From Adiantum capillus-veneris (lineage: Eukaryota; Streptophyta; Polypodiopsida; Polypodiales; Pteridaceae), in NCBI GenBank assembly GCA_014529385.2, contig CM043947.1, positions 98,368,036 to 98,432,035 of the forward strand: a DNA stretch of 64,000 nt, written 5' to 3'. The translations under genes were made by a program, and so were the position numbers. The notes under the pieces are model-generated. The model searched no databases. It saw only the letters and a list, made by a program, of their open reading frames with translations, and was not told the DNA's origin. The number at the start of each line of letters is the position of its first letter. Positions within the stretch are counted from its first letter, which is position 1. Shown here in pieces: positions 34,837 to 45,219 of the stretch.

Positions 34837-36499
34837 GATTCCACTAATAGATGTAGAAATTAAGAATCAATGGAATTCTAAAAAAAATTTTATGGAGGTG
34901 CAAAAATTTGTGTGATGACTAAGAAGCTTATGCACAAACTAGACCTCAAAGTAAATGAGCACACTTTCCTGCATGCAAAGATGGAAAACAATGTTAATAT
35001 CACATCTGTAGGCAAAGTGGTGTGAAGGTGATAGCATTTGGGGTGAGTGTGTCAATAGATGCTTGTGTAATTTCTAACCAGAGGGAGGGCTACCTACAGA
35101 TTTTAGGGAGGCCCTGGCTTATGGAAACGAAGGCTAGGTGATAGTGGGAAACATGAGCATTGGTGTTGTAGCTCAATAGAAACTCTAGAGGAAAGCAGCA
35201 AAAGATTGTGTGTGATATGAAGTTAGGGAGAGAGCAAGATCTGGAATTGGAGTACTCTCTAGGCGAAGAAACTGCAAGTGATTACTCCTCGTCTGATGAG
35301 CAAACATTTGAGGATGAGGGAGGGATGAGGCAAGCTCCCTAGAATTGATGGGTGTACATGTGCTACTCTGAGGTATGCATATGGTGAACGATGTCAAGGG
35401 TAAAGTAGACGAAAGAGGGTTAGAGTCTTTATTAGCAAAGGTTTGCCTGAAGAGGAAAAGGATCCTTATATGCAGGTCCTAAGGAACCACACCAATCTCT
35501 TCATTAATGATAAAGAGGATGTAGTAAGCCCATTGTGGTGCAAAAACTAAGAAGGCTTGCAATAGTCCACTATGATGCATTGCTAAAAATGGTAAAGAGA
35601 CTGATGATATTTCCCTCCACCATTGATCCCATTTAAAGTGGCCCGTGTGATATAGTGTTGAGGCTCTCATATATCATAGCATACCCCGGTTGGAGATATA
35701 TCTACGAGGTGTTTCAATAGGATTAAAATAGTTTTTCTTTAACACTTGTTCTCCTAGTATTCATTCTATTGGCTTTCCTTCATGTTTATTCATTTATCTT
35801 GCAGATTTCACGAGATTCCTCTTTCCACCTACGAGGTTGAGGCTCTGTGTGAGTCTGTCCAGCACTCGTTATAAAATCTTCAATAACGATTTTGAACTCT
35901 GCCACCCAGTTTCCCAAAGCTACAATCATCGCCCTAGACCAGTAGTGTGTGACCTCATGATGCACAGAGCCTTGCTTGCAGTCTTCACCACAAAAAACAG
36001 ATTGCGGGTCACCTCTTATCATCACCCCGCTCACCCTTGTCTCGATATAAGTGGCCATGCCTCAGGACTAAAGAACATGGGGTCTTGAATGAAGACCCCG
36101 TCATGGGATCCACGGAGGAGAACTCCACGTACAAAAGCAGAGATGCGTGATGCCGTTCGATTTGAAAAAAGTAAACCAACAAAAATTTTGTATACTTGGA
36201 CATCTAGAGAGTAAACTCAGACAAGCTTCGAACCCCGGGGAGGGGAACTCGCCTCGATTTTTTGTTTGCCGTCGTTTCGCCTCGAGATCCACGCCATCCG
36301 CCGTACAATGTCGTTCCCATGGCGGGTAAGGCCCCGTGCCATTTAGTCACTAGGGCGGCCATGCTGCGAACTCCCAGGCTCCTTTCACTTCAAACGTGCG
36401 CAACCAGATTCCTTCAAATTCTGTAATTGAAATGATTGGACGCCCGTCTAAGCCTTCTAAGGTTACCTAAGAAGGCGCGCTATTTGAATTTCCAATCGC
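34837..36499. other. Spacer with a gypsy scrap and unassigned sequence
   Basis: Apart from the gypsy relic listed separately (35,040-35,520), ORFs such as 35786-36058 (minus) have no recognisable domain. Base composition rises in GC toward the gene at 36.6 kb. Confidence 0.45.
35040..35520 (+). pseudogene. Ty3/gypsy protease-RT linker relic
   Basis: From 35,049 the plus strand reads VSIDACVISNQREGYLQILG then RPWLMETKAR: the retropepsin ILGRPWL motif. After a gap, GLPEEEKDPYMQVLRNHTNLF at about 35,445-35,510 resembles the lead-in to a gypsy RT. RT does not follow. It is a short, degenerate fragment. Confidence 0.6.
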
Positions 36500-36587
36500 C
36501 TGATTTGGGGAAGAGGCGTGACTGTTACAAGAAGGGCAGTTGATTCATTAGAGAACCCTGCGCGGGGAGCGGACGCGCATAGCAGCC

Positions 36588-37238
36588 ATGGAGGAGGAGC
36601 AGCAACAGCAGCAGCAGGCAACAAGCCCTGGGAGTACACCATCGCCACACCCACCCATGAAGACGAGATCGCCCGATCACCATCATCATCACAATATGCA
36701 TAATCAGAGAAGCCCAATGAGGATGCGGATGCAGCTGAGGGGGCAAGGGCTGCAGGCGGCAGAGACGTCAGCGGGGACGAGCCCGGCAGCATTGGCGCAG
36801 CATGCATTGCAGCTATGGAGGCCGTCGGCAAATCTGAGCATAGACACGGTGAACAGGCTGCCACACAAGGTGAAGAGGTATTATCAGGACATATTGGGGT
36901 GGGGAGAGGCACTGCCGGGGTACGCGAGTGCGGCGCTGCAGATGGGAGGGGGAGAGTATTTGAGGCTGCTACAGGAGTACAGAGAAGGGCAGAGCCAGAG
37001 CAAGCTATGGCAGGCTGCCTATGTCAAGGCCTTCTGCAACAATCTGCGCACCTTCTTGCGGGACTACAACCGCTGGATGCTGCAGCACTGGCCTGCTGCC
37101 ATCGAAGAAATCTTCCTCTACCCTGCGTCTGATGTCACCTTCCAACACCTCACCCAAACCCTCCGTTACATGAACGACTTCTCTGTCCCCATCCGTGAGG
37201 CCCTCTACATCTTCAAAAAGATTCAACACGCTTGGTGA
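36588..37238 (+). CDS. Uncharacterised 216-residue protein, probable host gene
   Basis: An intact, intronless ORF in a GC-rich island, unlike the AT-rich repeats around it. The start ATG at 36588 lies in a strong plant context (GCAGCCATGG). Residues 4-10 are a Gln run and about 33-37 a His run in a disordered, Pro/Ser/Met-rich N-terminal third. From about residue 70 the protein looks folded and helical. It is rich in aromatic residues: RLPHKVKRYYQDILGWGEAL, YLRLLQEYREGQSQSKLWQA, FLRDYNRWMLQHWPAAIEEI and a C-terminus IREALYIFKKIQHAW. No signal peptide or membrane segment is seen. I do not recognise the family. Good start context, GC-biased third positions and a nearby AATAAA support a real gene. 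Confidence 0.75.
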   Translation: MEEEQQQQQQATSPGSTPSPHPPMKTRSPDHHHHHNMHNQRSPMRMRMQLRGQGLQAAETSAGTSPAALAQHALQLWRPSANLSIDTVNRLPHKVKRYYQDILGWGEALPGYASAALQMGGGEYLRLLQEYREGQSQSKLWQAAYVKAFCNNLRTFLRDYNRWMLQHWPAAIEEIFLYPASDVTFQHLTQTLRYMNDFSVPIREALYIFKKIQHAW

Positions 37239-37398
37239 CCTGCAAGCCTCTGTCTCGACTCTCATCTTTGTATGTTCATACTCTTTAATACTATACATTC
37301 GTCTACACTAGTTTGTGTTTGTGTTTGTGTGTATGTGTGTGTGTTCTAGTTTGGTGTATTGCTAAGTGCTATCCCTCCACACTATTGCAGACTTTGTC

Positions 37399-37404
37399 AA
37401 TAAA
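37399..37404 (+). terminator. Candidate polyadenylation signal
   Basis: AATAAA about 160 bp after the stop of the 36,588-37,238 gene, preceded by a TG-rich stretch (37,315-37,345) typical of plant far-upstream elements. Confidence 0.5.
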
Positions 37405-38187
37405 AATATTCCAAGGGGTGATCGGAGATCACTGAAAGAGTGTAATTGCCCCTTTAAAAGTACTTGTGTATTGCTCAAAAACCTCACTACAAGTTATATC
37501 ACTAAAAATTTGTTGTCTTCTTGAATCTAAGTAGCCTCAATGATCTATGATGCTCTTGTGTGCCTCATAATGTACAACTTGTTCCTACTTCATTTGTCCT
37601 CGAGGGGTGCACTAGTAAGAAGCCCCTATATAAAAGAACATTCGGCATATTTTGAAAACCCATTTTTTAACGTGTTTGAATGAATAAAATGACCTGTTGT
37701 TTTAAGATTTATTTTCAAAATAAGATTAAAAAAACTCCTTTTATTAATGTATCTCTATTAATTTTCCTAAAAGGTTTGCATTTAGAAACCTCTCGTGTTA
37801 AACTCGTGTGATACATTAACATGATTACATGGGGCACACCCAAGAGATTGTCCTTAAGCACCGTTCATTGTCTCATAGGCTTCTTAGGAGTCTCTTCATC
37901 TTTTGACTTGGATTAAAGTGGTGGCCATTTATGAGTCACAAAATGGCCACCACATCCTCTTCATACCTCCTTTGATGTTATGGCATGTAGGTTGGTGTGG
38001 GATGTCTTATTTGTGCTTGCATTCTATTTAGTTTCCTCCACCAATTGCTACAAGTCTCTCGATAATGTTTTTAAAATTTATATATCTGTGAGAATTTCCT
38101 CCCAAGATTTGGTATGGCATGCTAAATCTCTTTATGTCTCTTGGTAAGATCAAGGATGCCAAGTTTGAGAGCCATTAGAATGGCGTC
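37405..38187. other. Gene-free spacer
   Basis: AT-rich and without coding signal; it runs up to the first LTR of the gypsy cluster. Confidence 0.5.
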
Positions 38188-38295
38188 TGCCATAAAATTC
38201 AATATCTAACTAATCCAAATGATTTGCTCATATTAAACTGATCATTTAATGTGGGAGAATAGATGGGAACAAGGATTAGAATATAAACATGTGCT

Positions 38296-38765
38296 TGTTG
38301 ACTGAGATATTGTCGAGTCGGATATTTGCTAAGTCTGATTATTTGCTGACTCTAATTATTGTTGAGTCTGATATTTGGTCAGTTAGATATTTGCTGACTC
38401 TGATTATTGCTGAATCAGAATGTTTTCTGAGTCAGAACATTGCTGGTTCGGAATATTTGCTGAGTCGGATTTCTGCTAGGTCGGATTTTGCTGAGTATGA
38501 GTATTTTATGCCAAGAAGATCTTGCTAGATAGTTATAACTATCATCTTTTAGTTGTATTTTTGGACAAGTTTTGAGTATGGGAATGAGAGAGAAGCTTTT
38601 AGCCATGGTGTTCTTTGGTATGTCTGATCTTTTCTCTATGTTTTGTTTACTGACTCTGAAGTTATCTGACTGTGTCTTTTGTTGAGTCTGATCATGGAGT
38701 AAGTATCTACTCTCTCTTTGAGAGCATGTGTGTGAGAGAGATTCATGTGTTGTTGAACCCTAATA
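38296..38765 (+). repeat. LARD-1 left LTR
   Basis: The first 200 bp are built from many copies of a TGAGTC(T/G)GATATTTGC-like motif spaced about 15-30 bp apart. The rest matches the right LTR closely enough to align throughout. Confidence 0.85.
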
Positions 38766-39572
38766 CATTGGCCATCCTGCTGGTTTTTCTCTTCATGGGA
38801 GAATTGTGAGCGTGCCTAGGTCTTCGGGGAAGTGGATGGCAGTCATGAATCACCTCCTTCCCGAATGAAGCCAAGAAGCGCAACCACTTTGGGAAACATC
38901 TTCATGTTGTGTTCTATTGCAGATGTAACAAACCTATGCTCTGTATTGTCCATGCGTGCTGTGTAATGGCCAAGAAGGTGGAGGCAATCCATTGTAGGCT
39001 TTGTTCATGTGCTCGGATGTGCTTAGGTTGCATTAGCATTCTCCACGAAGAGATTCAACATTTAGGTTTTGATAGCAGTCAAATTCAAGAAATATTCAGA
39101 TGTAGCATAGATTCAATTACAGCATTCATGTGCAACATAGATTTAGTTAAAGCATTCAGACGCAGCAGAGATTCAACGTTCATATTTTGGTAGCGATGTA
39201 CAAATCAGCACCACTCCTCTTTTCTAAACTTTTCAGACGATGGCCAGCTTGTAAAGAAGAATTTGGACGTTTCAATTTCCTAAAATCACTCACAAAATTT
39301 AAATTGATGTTGAATTTGATGCTGATGAAGAGAAGCTGCAATTTGCTAAATCTAAACCTGCATATTCACCTTGAAGTTGTTGAATCAAACTTTGTTTGTG
39401 AAGCTGAATCAAAATCTCGTAATGACATTTTGTACCTGCATCTGAAGTGGAACGTGTCTCAATAGCACAATCTGAGACAGCAAGTTATCAAGATTTGAAG
39501 CAATCTTGAACGGAGTGCTTGCTAGCACCATCGACGTGTTGATTTCTGTTTCATTTTCTCCATATTGCCAAA

Positions 39573-40277
39573 ATGGGTAAAAAGAAGAGTTGTGAGTTTT
39601 GCATGAGCATTAATCATGACAGTTTTGGGTGTACATGCATGGTTGATGAGTGCTCAAAGCAAGAGAAATGCAAGAAATGGTGCATGGTCACATTGTCTAG
39701 AAAGCTTCAAAATGTTGTCAAAAAATTGCATAAAGCATCATGTTTTAAGGAGATGGAGAGTGCATTAGACAAGTTAGATGACTTTGAGTATGATTTTGAG
39801 AGTGCATATGAATGGCTTGACGATCATAAAGGGGAGAGTCGTAAGTCATGTGCAAGTAGGAAGATGGTGTGTCGATTATTGCGTAAAGCATGTGGAAAAT
39901 TAAAAGATGTTTTGGGGGATAATTTTGAGTCAAGTGAGGAAGAGGATGATGATGCATGTGATAGCATGGTGACCATAAGCCAACATGAGGGGATGCCAAA
40001 GATGGTGGAGAAGAAGGTTCAGGCGACCACACATGAGTCTTTTCATTCTGCTATTTTGCCACTAGAGGGTAATAATCATGGAGTGATTGAGGATCATCCA
40101 TTGGTGAATGTCATGCATGTCATGTCTAATGCATATGCAAGGTCTTGTTTTACTCATGTTGAGAAGAGGCAAAGTACATTCATGGGGAATGTTTCCAAGC
40201 AAAATTATGTTGATGGGGAGATGGATGATGTGGTTGATATCTCTACCCTAGGAGATGAGATAGGAGAGAGGACTTAA
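39573..40277 (+). CDS. Unknown 234-residue Cys-rich protein in LARD-1
   Basis: An intact ORF starting MGKKKSCEFCMSINHDSFGC. The first 35 residues hold nine Cys (CEFC, CTCMVDEC, CKKWC), suggesting a small metal-binding module. A Lys-rich helical part follows (LSRKLQNVVKKLHKASCF), then an acidic Ser/Glu/Asp run (SSEEEDDDAC). It is not a CCHC knuckle and no gag motif is seen. It sits inside a non-autonomous LTR element after about 800 bp of leader, so a packaging role or a captured host gene are both possible. No family assigned. Confidence 0.5.
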   Translation: MGKKKSCEFCMSINHDSFGCTCMVDECSKQEKCKKWCMVTLSRKLQNVVKKLHKASCFKEMESALDKLDDFEYDFESAYEWLDDHKGESRKSCASRKMVCRLLRKACGKLKDVLGDNFESSEEEDDDACDSMVTISQHEGMPKMVEKKVQATTHESFHSAILPLEGNNHGVIEDHPLVNVMHVMSNAYARSCFTHVEKRQSTFMGNVSKQNYVDGEMDDVVDISTLGDEIGERT

Positions 40278-40343
40278 AGAGCCAAGAGAGCCAAAAAGGG
40301 TACCCCACATAATCTCATACTCACACCTACCACTATTCATCCA

Positions 40344-41294
40344 TTGGTTGAGAGTCATACTCACAATACTCATGAAAACGGTGTGTCTGAATTTTATGTG
40401 CTTTCACTTATGTCTTATGGTATGGATGATGATGATGATGATGTTATTGGAGAGTTTCTTCAATGTTGTGATGATATGGATGGATCTAATGTTGATGTGT
40501 ATGAAGAAAGAAATATTTCTTGCTTAGATGAGGAATATTTGGTTAAAGAAAATCAGGTTCTTTGTGATGAAGCTCATGAGGATTTAGCTTACATTATAAT
40601 TTCTTATGGTGTTTTAGTTGATGATATATCGTGTGATGGGATAAGTGTATCTACACACACAATGAATTTTTTGAAGCATGATGGGGCTTGTTTGCTTATC
40701 CATGCTATGATGTTTGATGGTCAAGTAATGCTGATCCTGATTGACAAGGTAAATGCTTTTACTCTCATTGAAGCATGTTATCTTAAAGCTAATGATTTTG
40801 TTGAAGTTGAAGCTCATAAGGGATACGGATATGTATGCAATATGGAGATGAAGACCATGTTTGTTAGCTATTCTTTTGCTAACAAGGTTGAAGAATGCTC
40901 ATGGAAGATGGTGTCTACTCGTTTCTCATGGAGTAGCAATATGCTTGTTTCTTTATGGTTTTACAAGTATATTTTGTATGATTTGAGATGGTTGTATCTC
41001 TTTATGATGTTCTCTCAACCTTGGCACAATGATCTATTTTGGCTCACATTTATCTCATTAACCTTTGTACTCAAAAGCTTCATGAATTGGCACATTGATG
41101 TAATCCCTTGGGGAATGTTTGGGCGATGTTTAGTTTCTCTCTATGATGTATTTTTTGACCTTGGTTTAAATACTAGGCACTACACTTTTCTTCATATGAA
41201 GATCCTAGCATTAATGTGTCATAGTGCTATATGGTGTATTTGTATATCTTGGATTAGGTTCCAAGCACTATACTTTATGTTATATACTAACTAG
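40344..41294 (+). CDS. Unknown ORF of 316 codons in LARD-1, with hydrophobic C-terminal part
   Basis: Starts 66 bp after the previous stop, in a different frame. The N-terminal half is acidic (a run of six Asp at about residues 29-34, many Glu/Asp). A middle part reads ACLLIHAMMFDGQVMLILID. The last 110 residues are rich in Phe, Leu, Trp and Ile (SLWFYKYILYDLRWLYLFMM, LTFISLTFVLKSFMNWHIDV), resembling membrane segments. The middle part loosely recalls an aspartic-protease fold, but no DTG or DSG is seen. This could be an out-of-frame translation of AT-rich 3' sequence after the first half. Confidence 0.35.
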   Translation: MVESHTHNTHENGVSEFYVLSLMSYGMDDDDDDVIGEFLQCCDDMDGSNVDVYEERNISCLDEEYLVKENQVLCDEAHEDLAYIIISYGVLVDDISCDGISVSTHTMNFLKHDGACLLIHAMMFDGQVMLILIDKVNAFTLIEACYLKANDFVEVEAHKGYGYVCNMEMKTMFVSYSFANKVEECSWKMVSTRFSWSSNMLVSLWFYKYILYDLRWLYLFMMFSQPWHNDLFWLTFISLTFVLKSFMNWHIDVIPWGMFGRCLVSLYDVFFDLGLNTRHYTFLHMKILALMCHSAIWCICISWIRFQALYFMLYTN

Positions 41295-41390
41295 GGATTT
41301 TTGGGAAAATAGGATAAGGCACTTGACTTTGATCAAGGGATGTGAGGATCCGAGTCAGATTTCTACGAAATCCACCACCAGGACATGCCA

Positions 41391-41860
41391 TGTGCTAACT
41401 AAGATATTGTTAAGTCGAATATTGCTAAGTCTGATTATTTGCTCACTCTGATTGTTGTTGAGTCTGATATTTGGTCAACCATATGTTTGCTGAGTCGAAA
41501 TGTTTTTTGAGTCAAAACATTGCTACGTCGACGGAACATTTGCTAAGTCGGATTTTTGCTAGGTCGAATTTTACTGTAGTCTGATATTTTATGCGAAGAA
41601 GATCTAGCTAGATAGCTATAACTATCATCTTTCAATTGTATTTTTGAATGAGTTTTGAGTAGGGGAATGAGAGAGAAGATTTAGCCATGATGTTCTTTGT
41701 TGTGTCTGGTATTTTTTCTATGTTCTGTTTGCTGATTCTAAAGTTATCTGATTGTCTCTTTTGCTGAGTCTGATCATGTGAGTAAGTATCTAATCTCTAT
41801 TTAAGAGCATGTATCAAGGCATGTGTGTGAGAGGGATTCATGTGTTGTTGAACCCTAACA
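41391..41860 (+). repeat. LARD-1 right LTR
   Basis: About 470 bp, ending CCCTAACA followed by GTGCT. Same TGAGTC-type motif cluster at its start. Confidence 0.85.
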
Positions 41861-41865
41861 GTGCT

Positions 41866-42600
41866 TACAGGTCTATCTCAACATGGGGCCAATGGTAAAG
41901 GGGTCCAAATGAGAGATGATCTCTCAAAGAGCGAGTCTAGACAATGGAGCTTGAAGACCTTAGGGTGGAGCTTCATTGAAGACCTCCAAAGGTTAGTGTT
42001 AAAAGTCCTTTGACCTTAGGTAAGCTAGGGCTGTGCTTGAGGTGGGAACCCGGCCAAAGCTTGAGGTGCTTGTCGTGCTTGCTGACTAAGGTGCTTGAGG
42101 TGCTTGTCGTGCTTATTGACTAAGGTGCTTGAAGTGCTTAATGAATAAGGTGCTAAGGTGCTCCATGACTAAGGTGCTTGAGGAGGTAAGGTATACAAAG
42201 TCAATGCATGTCTCTACACAAGGAGGGGAGAGCCCTCATTCTAGGGGCTAGAGAGAGAACACACACACCCTAACACAAGGCAATCTTGGTACAAAGATAG
42301 CAATAGGACACTTGTCAAGCTCCTCCGCATGTTGCCCTCATAGTGTGCCTAAAGCCCATTGGTTAGCCTCCCAAGGGGTCCAATGATAATTTAGTTGATT
42401 TAATTAACTGTTTTTGCATATATCAAGTCCTCTCTTTCAAAGGGAAAAGGGGGACACTTGTCCCAAGACTACCCTTGTTGCTTGATATGCACTAAGCTTG
42501 TGATTGACCAAGCTTGAGGAGGTCCAATCATATGCAAGGTAGTGCTAGAAGAGGGGTTCGGCCAAACCAAGAAGGGGGGTTGCTTAGGGGGTATACTCTC

Positions 42601-42651
<51 letters not shown>

Positions 42652-42937
42652 CTCATTGTGTGAAAAGCAAAGTGCAAGAGCTCCATCTCCTTCTCCAAGC
42701 TAGTAGGGAAGTTGAGAGCCTACACCAACACTCTTGGCTATGGAATGCAAATTCAACCAAGAGCCATGCTTCAATGCTTAAGCTTGTCATCTTCTCCATC
42801 TTCATTATTATGGTATTATGTCTGCTAGCAAGAATAGTGATGGTAAGTGAGGAAATATTTCTTTCTCCTATGAATGCTTCTTCTTCCTCTTCCCTACCCT
42901 CATTCCCCTCTAGCTCTCTCCACCTTTGAAGGTGTTT
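41866..42937 (+). repeat. Gypsy LTR A, distal part
   Basis: Matches 49,355-50,460 and 52,365-53,370: CTCAACATGGGGCCAATGG, repeated GACTAAGGTGCTTGAGG units, AGAGCTCCATCTCC. It contains (CT)n at 42604-42648. Similarity to LTRs B and C stops at about 42,937, where pol sequence begins abruptly. Confidence 0.85.
42604..42648 (+). repeat. (CT)n in LTR A
   Basis: 45 bp of CT. The equivalent LTR site has CT+CA in LTR B and only CA in LTR C. Confidence 0.95.
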
Positions 42938-43618
42938 GAGGCATATTGCTCATATTGCTGGTAAGCACAATAAAGTGGCGAATGCACTTTCACAATGACC
43001 AAAAGTTAATGTGGTGTCTATAGCTACTTACAATGATCTATTCTCTGTAATAGATGAGTATGCCACTGACCTCTGACTTTAAAGACGTAATGTCAGCCCT
43101 TACTTTGGGGAAGAAAGAGAAATTATTCACCTTGCAAGATGCCTATCTTCTCCATGGAAATAGGCTATGTCCTACACACTCCCTTCGTGAGAAAGTCATG
43201 TATGAATCCCATTCTCCTGCCTATGCGGGGCATAGAGGCATTCAACCTACTCTACGAGCAGTAGAGATGTATATCTATTGGCCTACCATGAAAGTGGACA
43301 TACAAGAGTATGTTTCAAAATGTGTGGTATGCCAAAAGACGTAGTATGATAGAGGAAAGCAACCTGAATTACTCGAGCCATTGCCAATCCCTAATTCACC
43401 ATGGGAGAGTATATCCATGGATTTTATCTTTAAATTACCCAAGTCTATCCATGGGAATACGGGAATATGGACAATAGTCGACAGGTTTAGCAAGCAAGCA
43501 CACTTTATTCCTGTCAAAAAGACTATTAAGGCACACCAAATGGCAACTCTCTTCATATCTCAGATTTTCAAACACCATGGATTGCAAACATCCATCGTGT
43601 CAGATAGAGATCCTAAAA
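42938..43618 (+). pseudogene. Gypsy RNase H end, integrase finger and core (5' half)
   Basis: Begins HIAGKHNKVANALS, the RNase H C-terminus, broken by a TGA. The H2C2 finger follows (43054-43344: HSPAYAGHRGIQPTLRAVEM, YVSKCVVCQKT). Then the core (43381-43635): WESISMDFIFKLPKSIHG (first Asp), TIVDRFSKQAHFIPVKK, IVSDRDP (second Asp). A stop separates finger and core. The frame is cut at about 43,612-43,620 by CACTA-2; the Glu-containing remainder lies beyond 47,966. Confidence 0.85.
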
Positions 43619-43634
43619 GAGGTTATTCATATTA

Positions 43635-43735
43635 GCGACGCTCACACAGCGACGCTCAAAAAAAAAATCCCGACGTCGCTATGAGCGTCGCAAATTTACA
43701 AAGAAATTTGCGACGCTCATAGCGACGCCGGCTGG
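43635..43735. repeat. CACTA-2 left subterminal repeats with a 29-bp hairpin
   Basis: TAGCGACGCTCAC and CAGCGACGCTC are followed by a near-perfect inverted repeat at 43669-43732: CCCGACGTCGCTATGAGCG and TCGCAAATTT, a 6-nt loop, then the complement. Confidence 0.85.
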
Positions 43736-43818
43736 GCTAAAAAAATAACCGAGCGCGCCCAAAAACTCAGATCTCAGATCTGAGTTTTTTGGCGCCCTCA
43801 AGCAAGGAGCAGGTAACG

Positions 43819-43890
<72 letters not shown>

Positions 43891-43896
43891 CTTCTC

Positions 43897-43927
<31 letters not shown>

Positions 43928-43989
43928 AGAGGAAGGAGAGCCAGGTATGCTCCTTCCCTCTCCTCATTCTCATGTTCCCTTCCCCTCTT

Positions 43990-44038
<49 letters not shown>

Positions 44039-44045
44039 TAGTGTT

Positions 44046-44097
<52 letters not shown>
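43819..44097. repeat. Cluster of CT, CA and GA microsatellites
   Basis: (CT)n at about 43819-43886, (CA)n 43899-43923, a second CT/CA pair at about 43,990-44,037 and (GA)n 44048-44097. The ORFs that span it on both strands are repeat translations. Confidence 0.9.
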
Positions 44098-44101
<4 letters not shown>

Positions 44102-44146
44102 AACAAAAACAAAAACGCACACACACATACATAAACAAAGAATGCA

Positions 44147-44330
44147 CACACACATTGAGAGAGGAAAAGAGAGAGAGAGCATGCATAAACAAAAAACGCA
44201 CGCATTGAGAGAGGAAAAGAGAGAGAGAACATGCATAAACAAAAAACGCACACATTGAGAGAGGAAAAGAGAGAGAAAACATGCATACGATCCAAAAAAA
44301 CGCACACACATTGAGAGAGAAAGAGAGAGA
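44147..44330. repeat. ~55-60-bp tandem repeat, three copies
   Basis: Units contain ATTGAGAGAGGAAAAGAGAG, CATGCATAAACAAAAAACGC and CACA. The third copy has an insertion (ACGATCC). Confidence 0.8.
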
Positions 44331-44499
44331 AACTAATTTAACGCCGTAGGAAACTAATTAAAATTAAAAGACCTAAAGATCTAGCCGACGAGGAGTTGAA
44401 CTCAAGACCTATTATTCAAGAGGGAAATGGCATAATCAATCTATCATACTTGGCATGGGTGATAGAAAAGTTATACCATTTATCTCTTTTTATTGGCAC

Positions 44500-45179
44500 A
44501 CACATCCACACACGCGCACACACACAAGAAGAAGAGAGTTATAACGTCGTAGGAAACTATCTTAAAAGATGTTAAAGATTAGGTTAGATGTAGACTTACG
44601 TTAAATTAGATTTAGGTTTATTTTTAACTAGATTTACGTTTATTTACGCTAGATTTAGATTTACGTTATATTAGATTAGATTTAGGTCTCCATAGACTGC
44701 GATGCCTGCATGAAGCGGGTGAAGAAAGCCCTCAATGGAATATAGGGTATTGCTGCCTTCACTCATGGTGGGCTCCGTCGATCCAAAAGTACTGGTGAAA
44801 TGTCTTCAGAAGATAGGGAAGAAGGTGGATCTTCAGGGCGGCAAGAGTCACTACATCCCCGACACAATGACCATCTAGACAACCTCTAGTCATTCAACAG
44901 CAACTTCAAAGTTAGTAACAAGAGCAAGAACGGTCTAAAGGGCCAATTGCTGTCGTCAGATGTGGATGGAGATGAGGCAGCGTCACCGCTGAAAGTTAAC
45001 TCTCACATCTTTAGTGATGAGAATGCCAACTCTTGCCGAGTTATGTGAAAAATTATGTGTTAAATCAGTTTTAAGGTTCTTATAATCCCTGTTAGTTTAG
45101 TTCTTTGTTTTTAATATAACATAATTTACGTTAGATTTAGATTTATGTTATATTAGATTAGACTTAGGTTTATTTAGGT

Positions 45180-45219
<40 letters not shown>

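Larger units (their letters stand above)
38296..41860 (+). mobile_element. LARD-1, non-autonomous LTR element inserted in gypsy LTR A
   Basis: Direct repeats 38296-38765 and 41391-41860 (about 470 bp) start TGTTGACTGAG / TGTGCTAACTAAG and end GTTGAACCCTAATA / ..CTAACA. A perfect 5-bp duplication GTGCT flanks it (38291-38295, 41861-41865). The flanks join to restore the gypsy LTR sequence seen at 49.35 and 52.35 kb. No protease, integrase or RT lies inside. Two ORFs of unknown type occupy the middle. Confidence 0.85.

Noticed and set aside
36215-36250. Possible tRNA or SINE B-box (GGTTCGAAGC on minus)
   Set aside because: No A-box at the right distance and no cloverleaf arms; a partial match only.
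36463-36912. 149-codon antisense ORF opposite the host-like gene
   Set aside because: Ala/Pro/Ser-rich composition expected from the complement of a GC-rich coding strand; no domain and poorer start context.
40344-41294. Membrane transporter in LARD-1
   Set aside because: The hydrophobic part is Phe/Leu/Trp-rich AT sequence without defined helices or motifs; kept only as an unknown ORF.
43679-44311. Overlapping ORFs of 68-169 codons on both strands
   Set aside because: Microsatellite translations (CT, CA, GA); no non-repeat domain.
44391-44462. tRNA-like GTTGAACTCAAGACC stretch
   Set aside because: Resembles the T-arm region of tRNA-derived plant repeats, but stems do not pair and the 5' half is missing.
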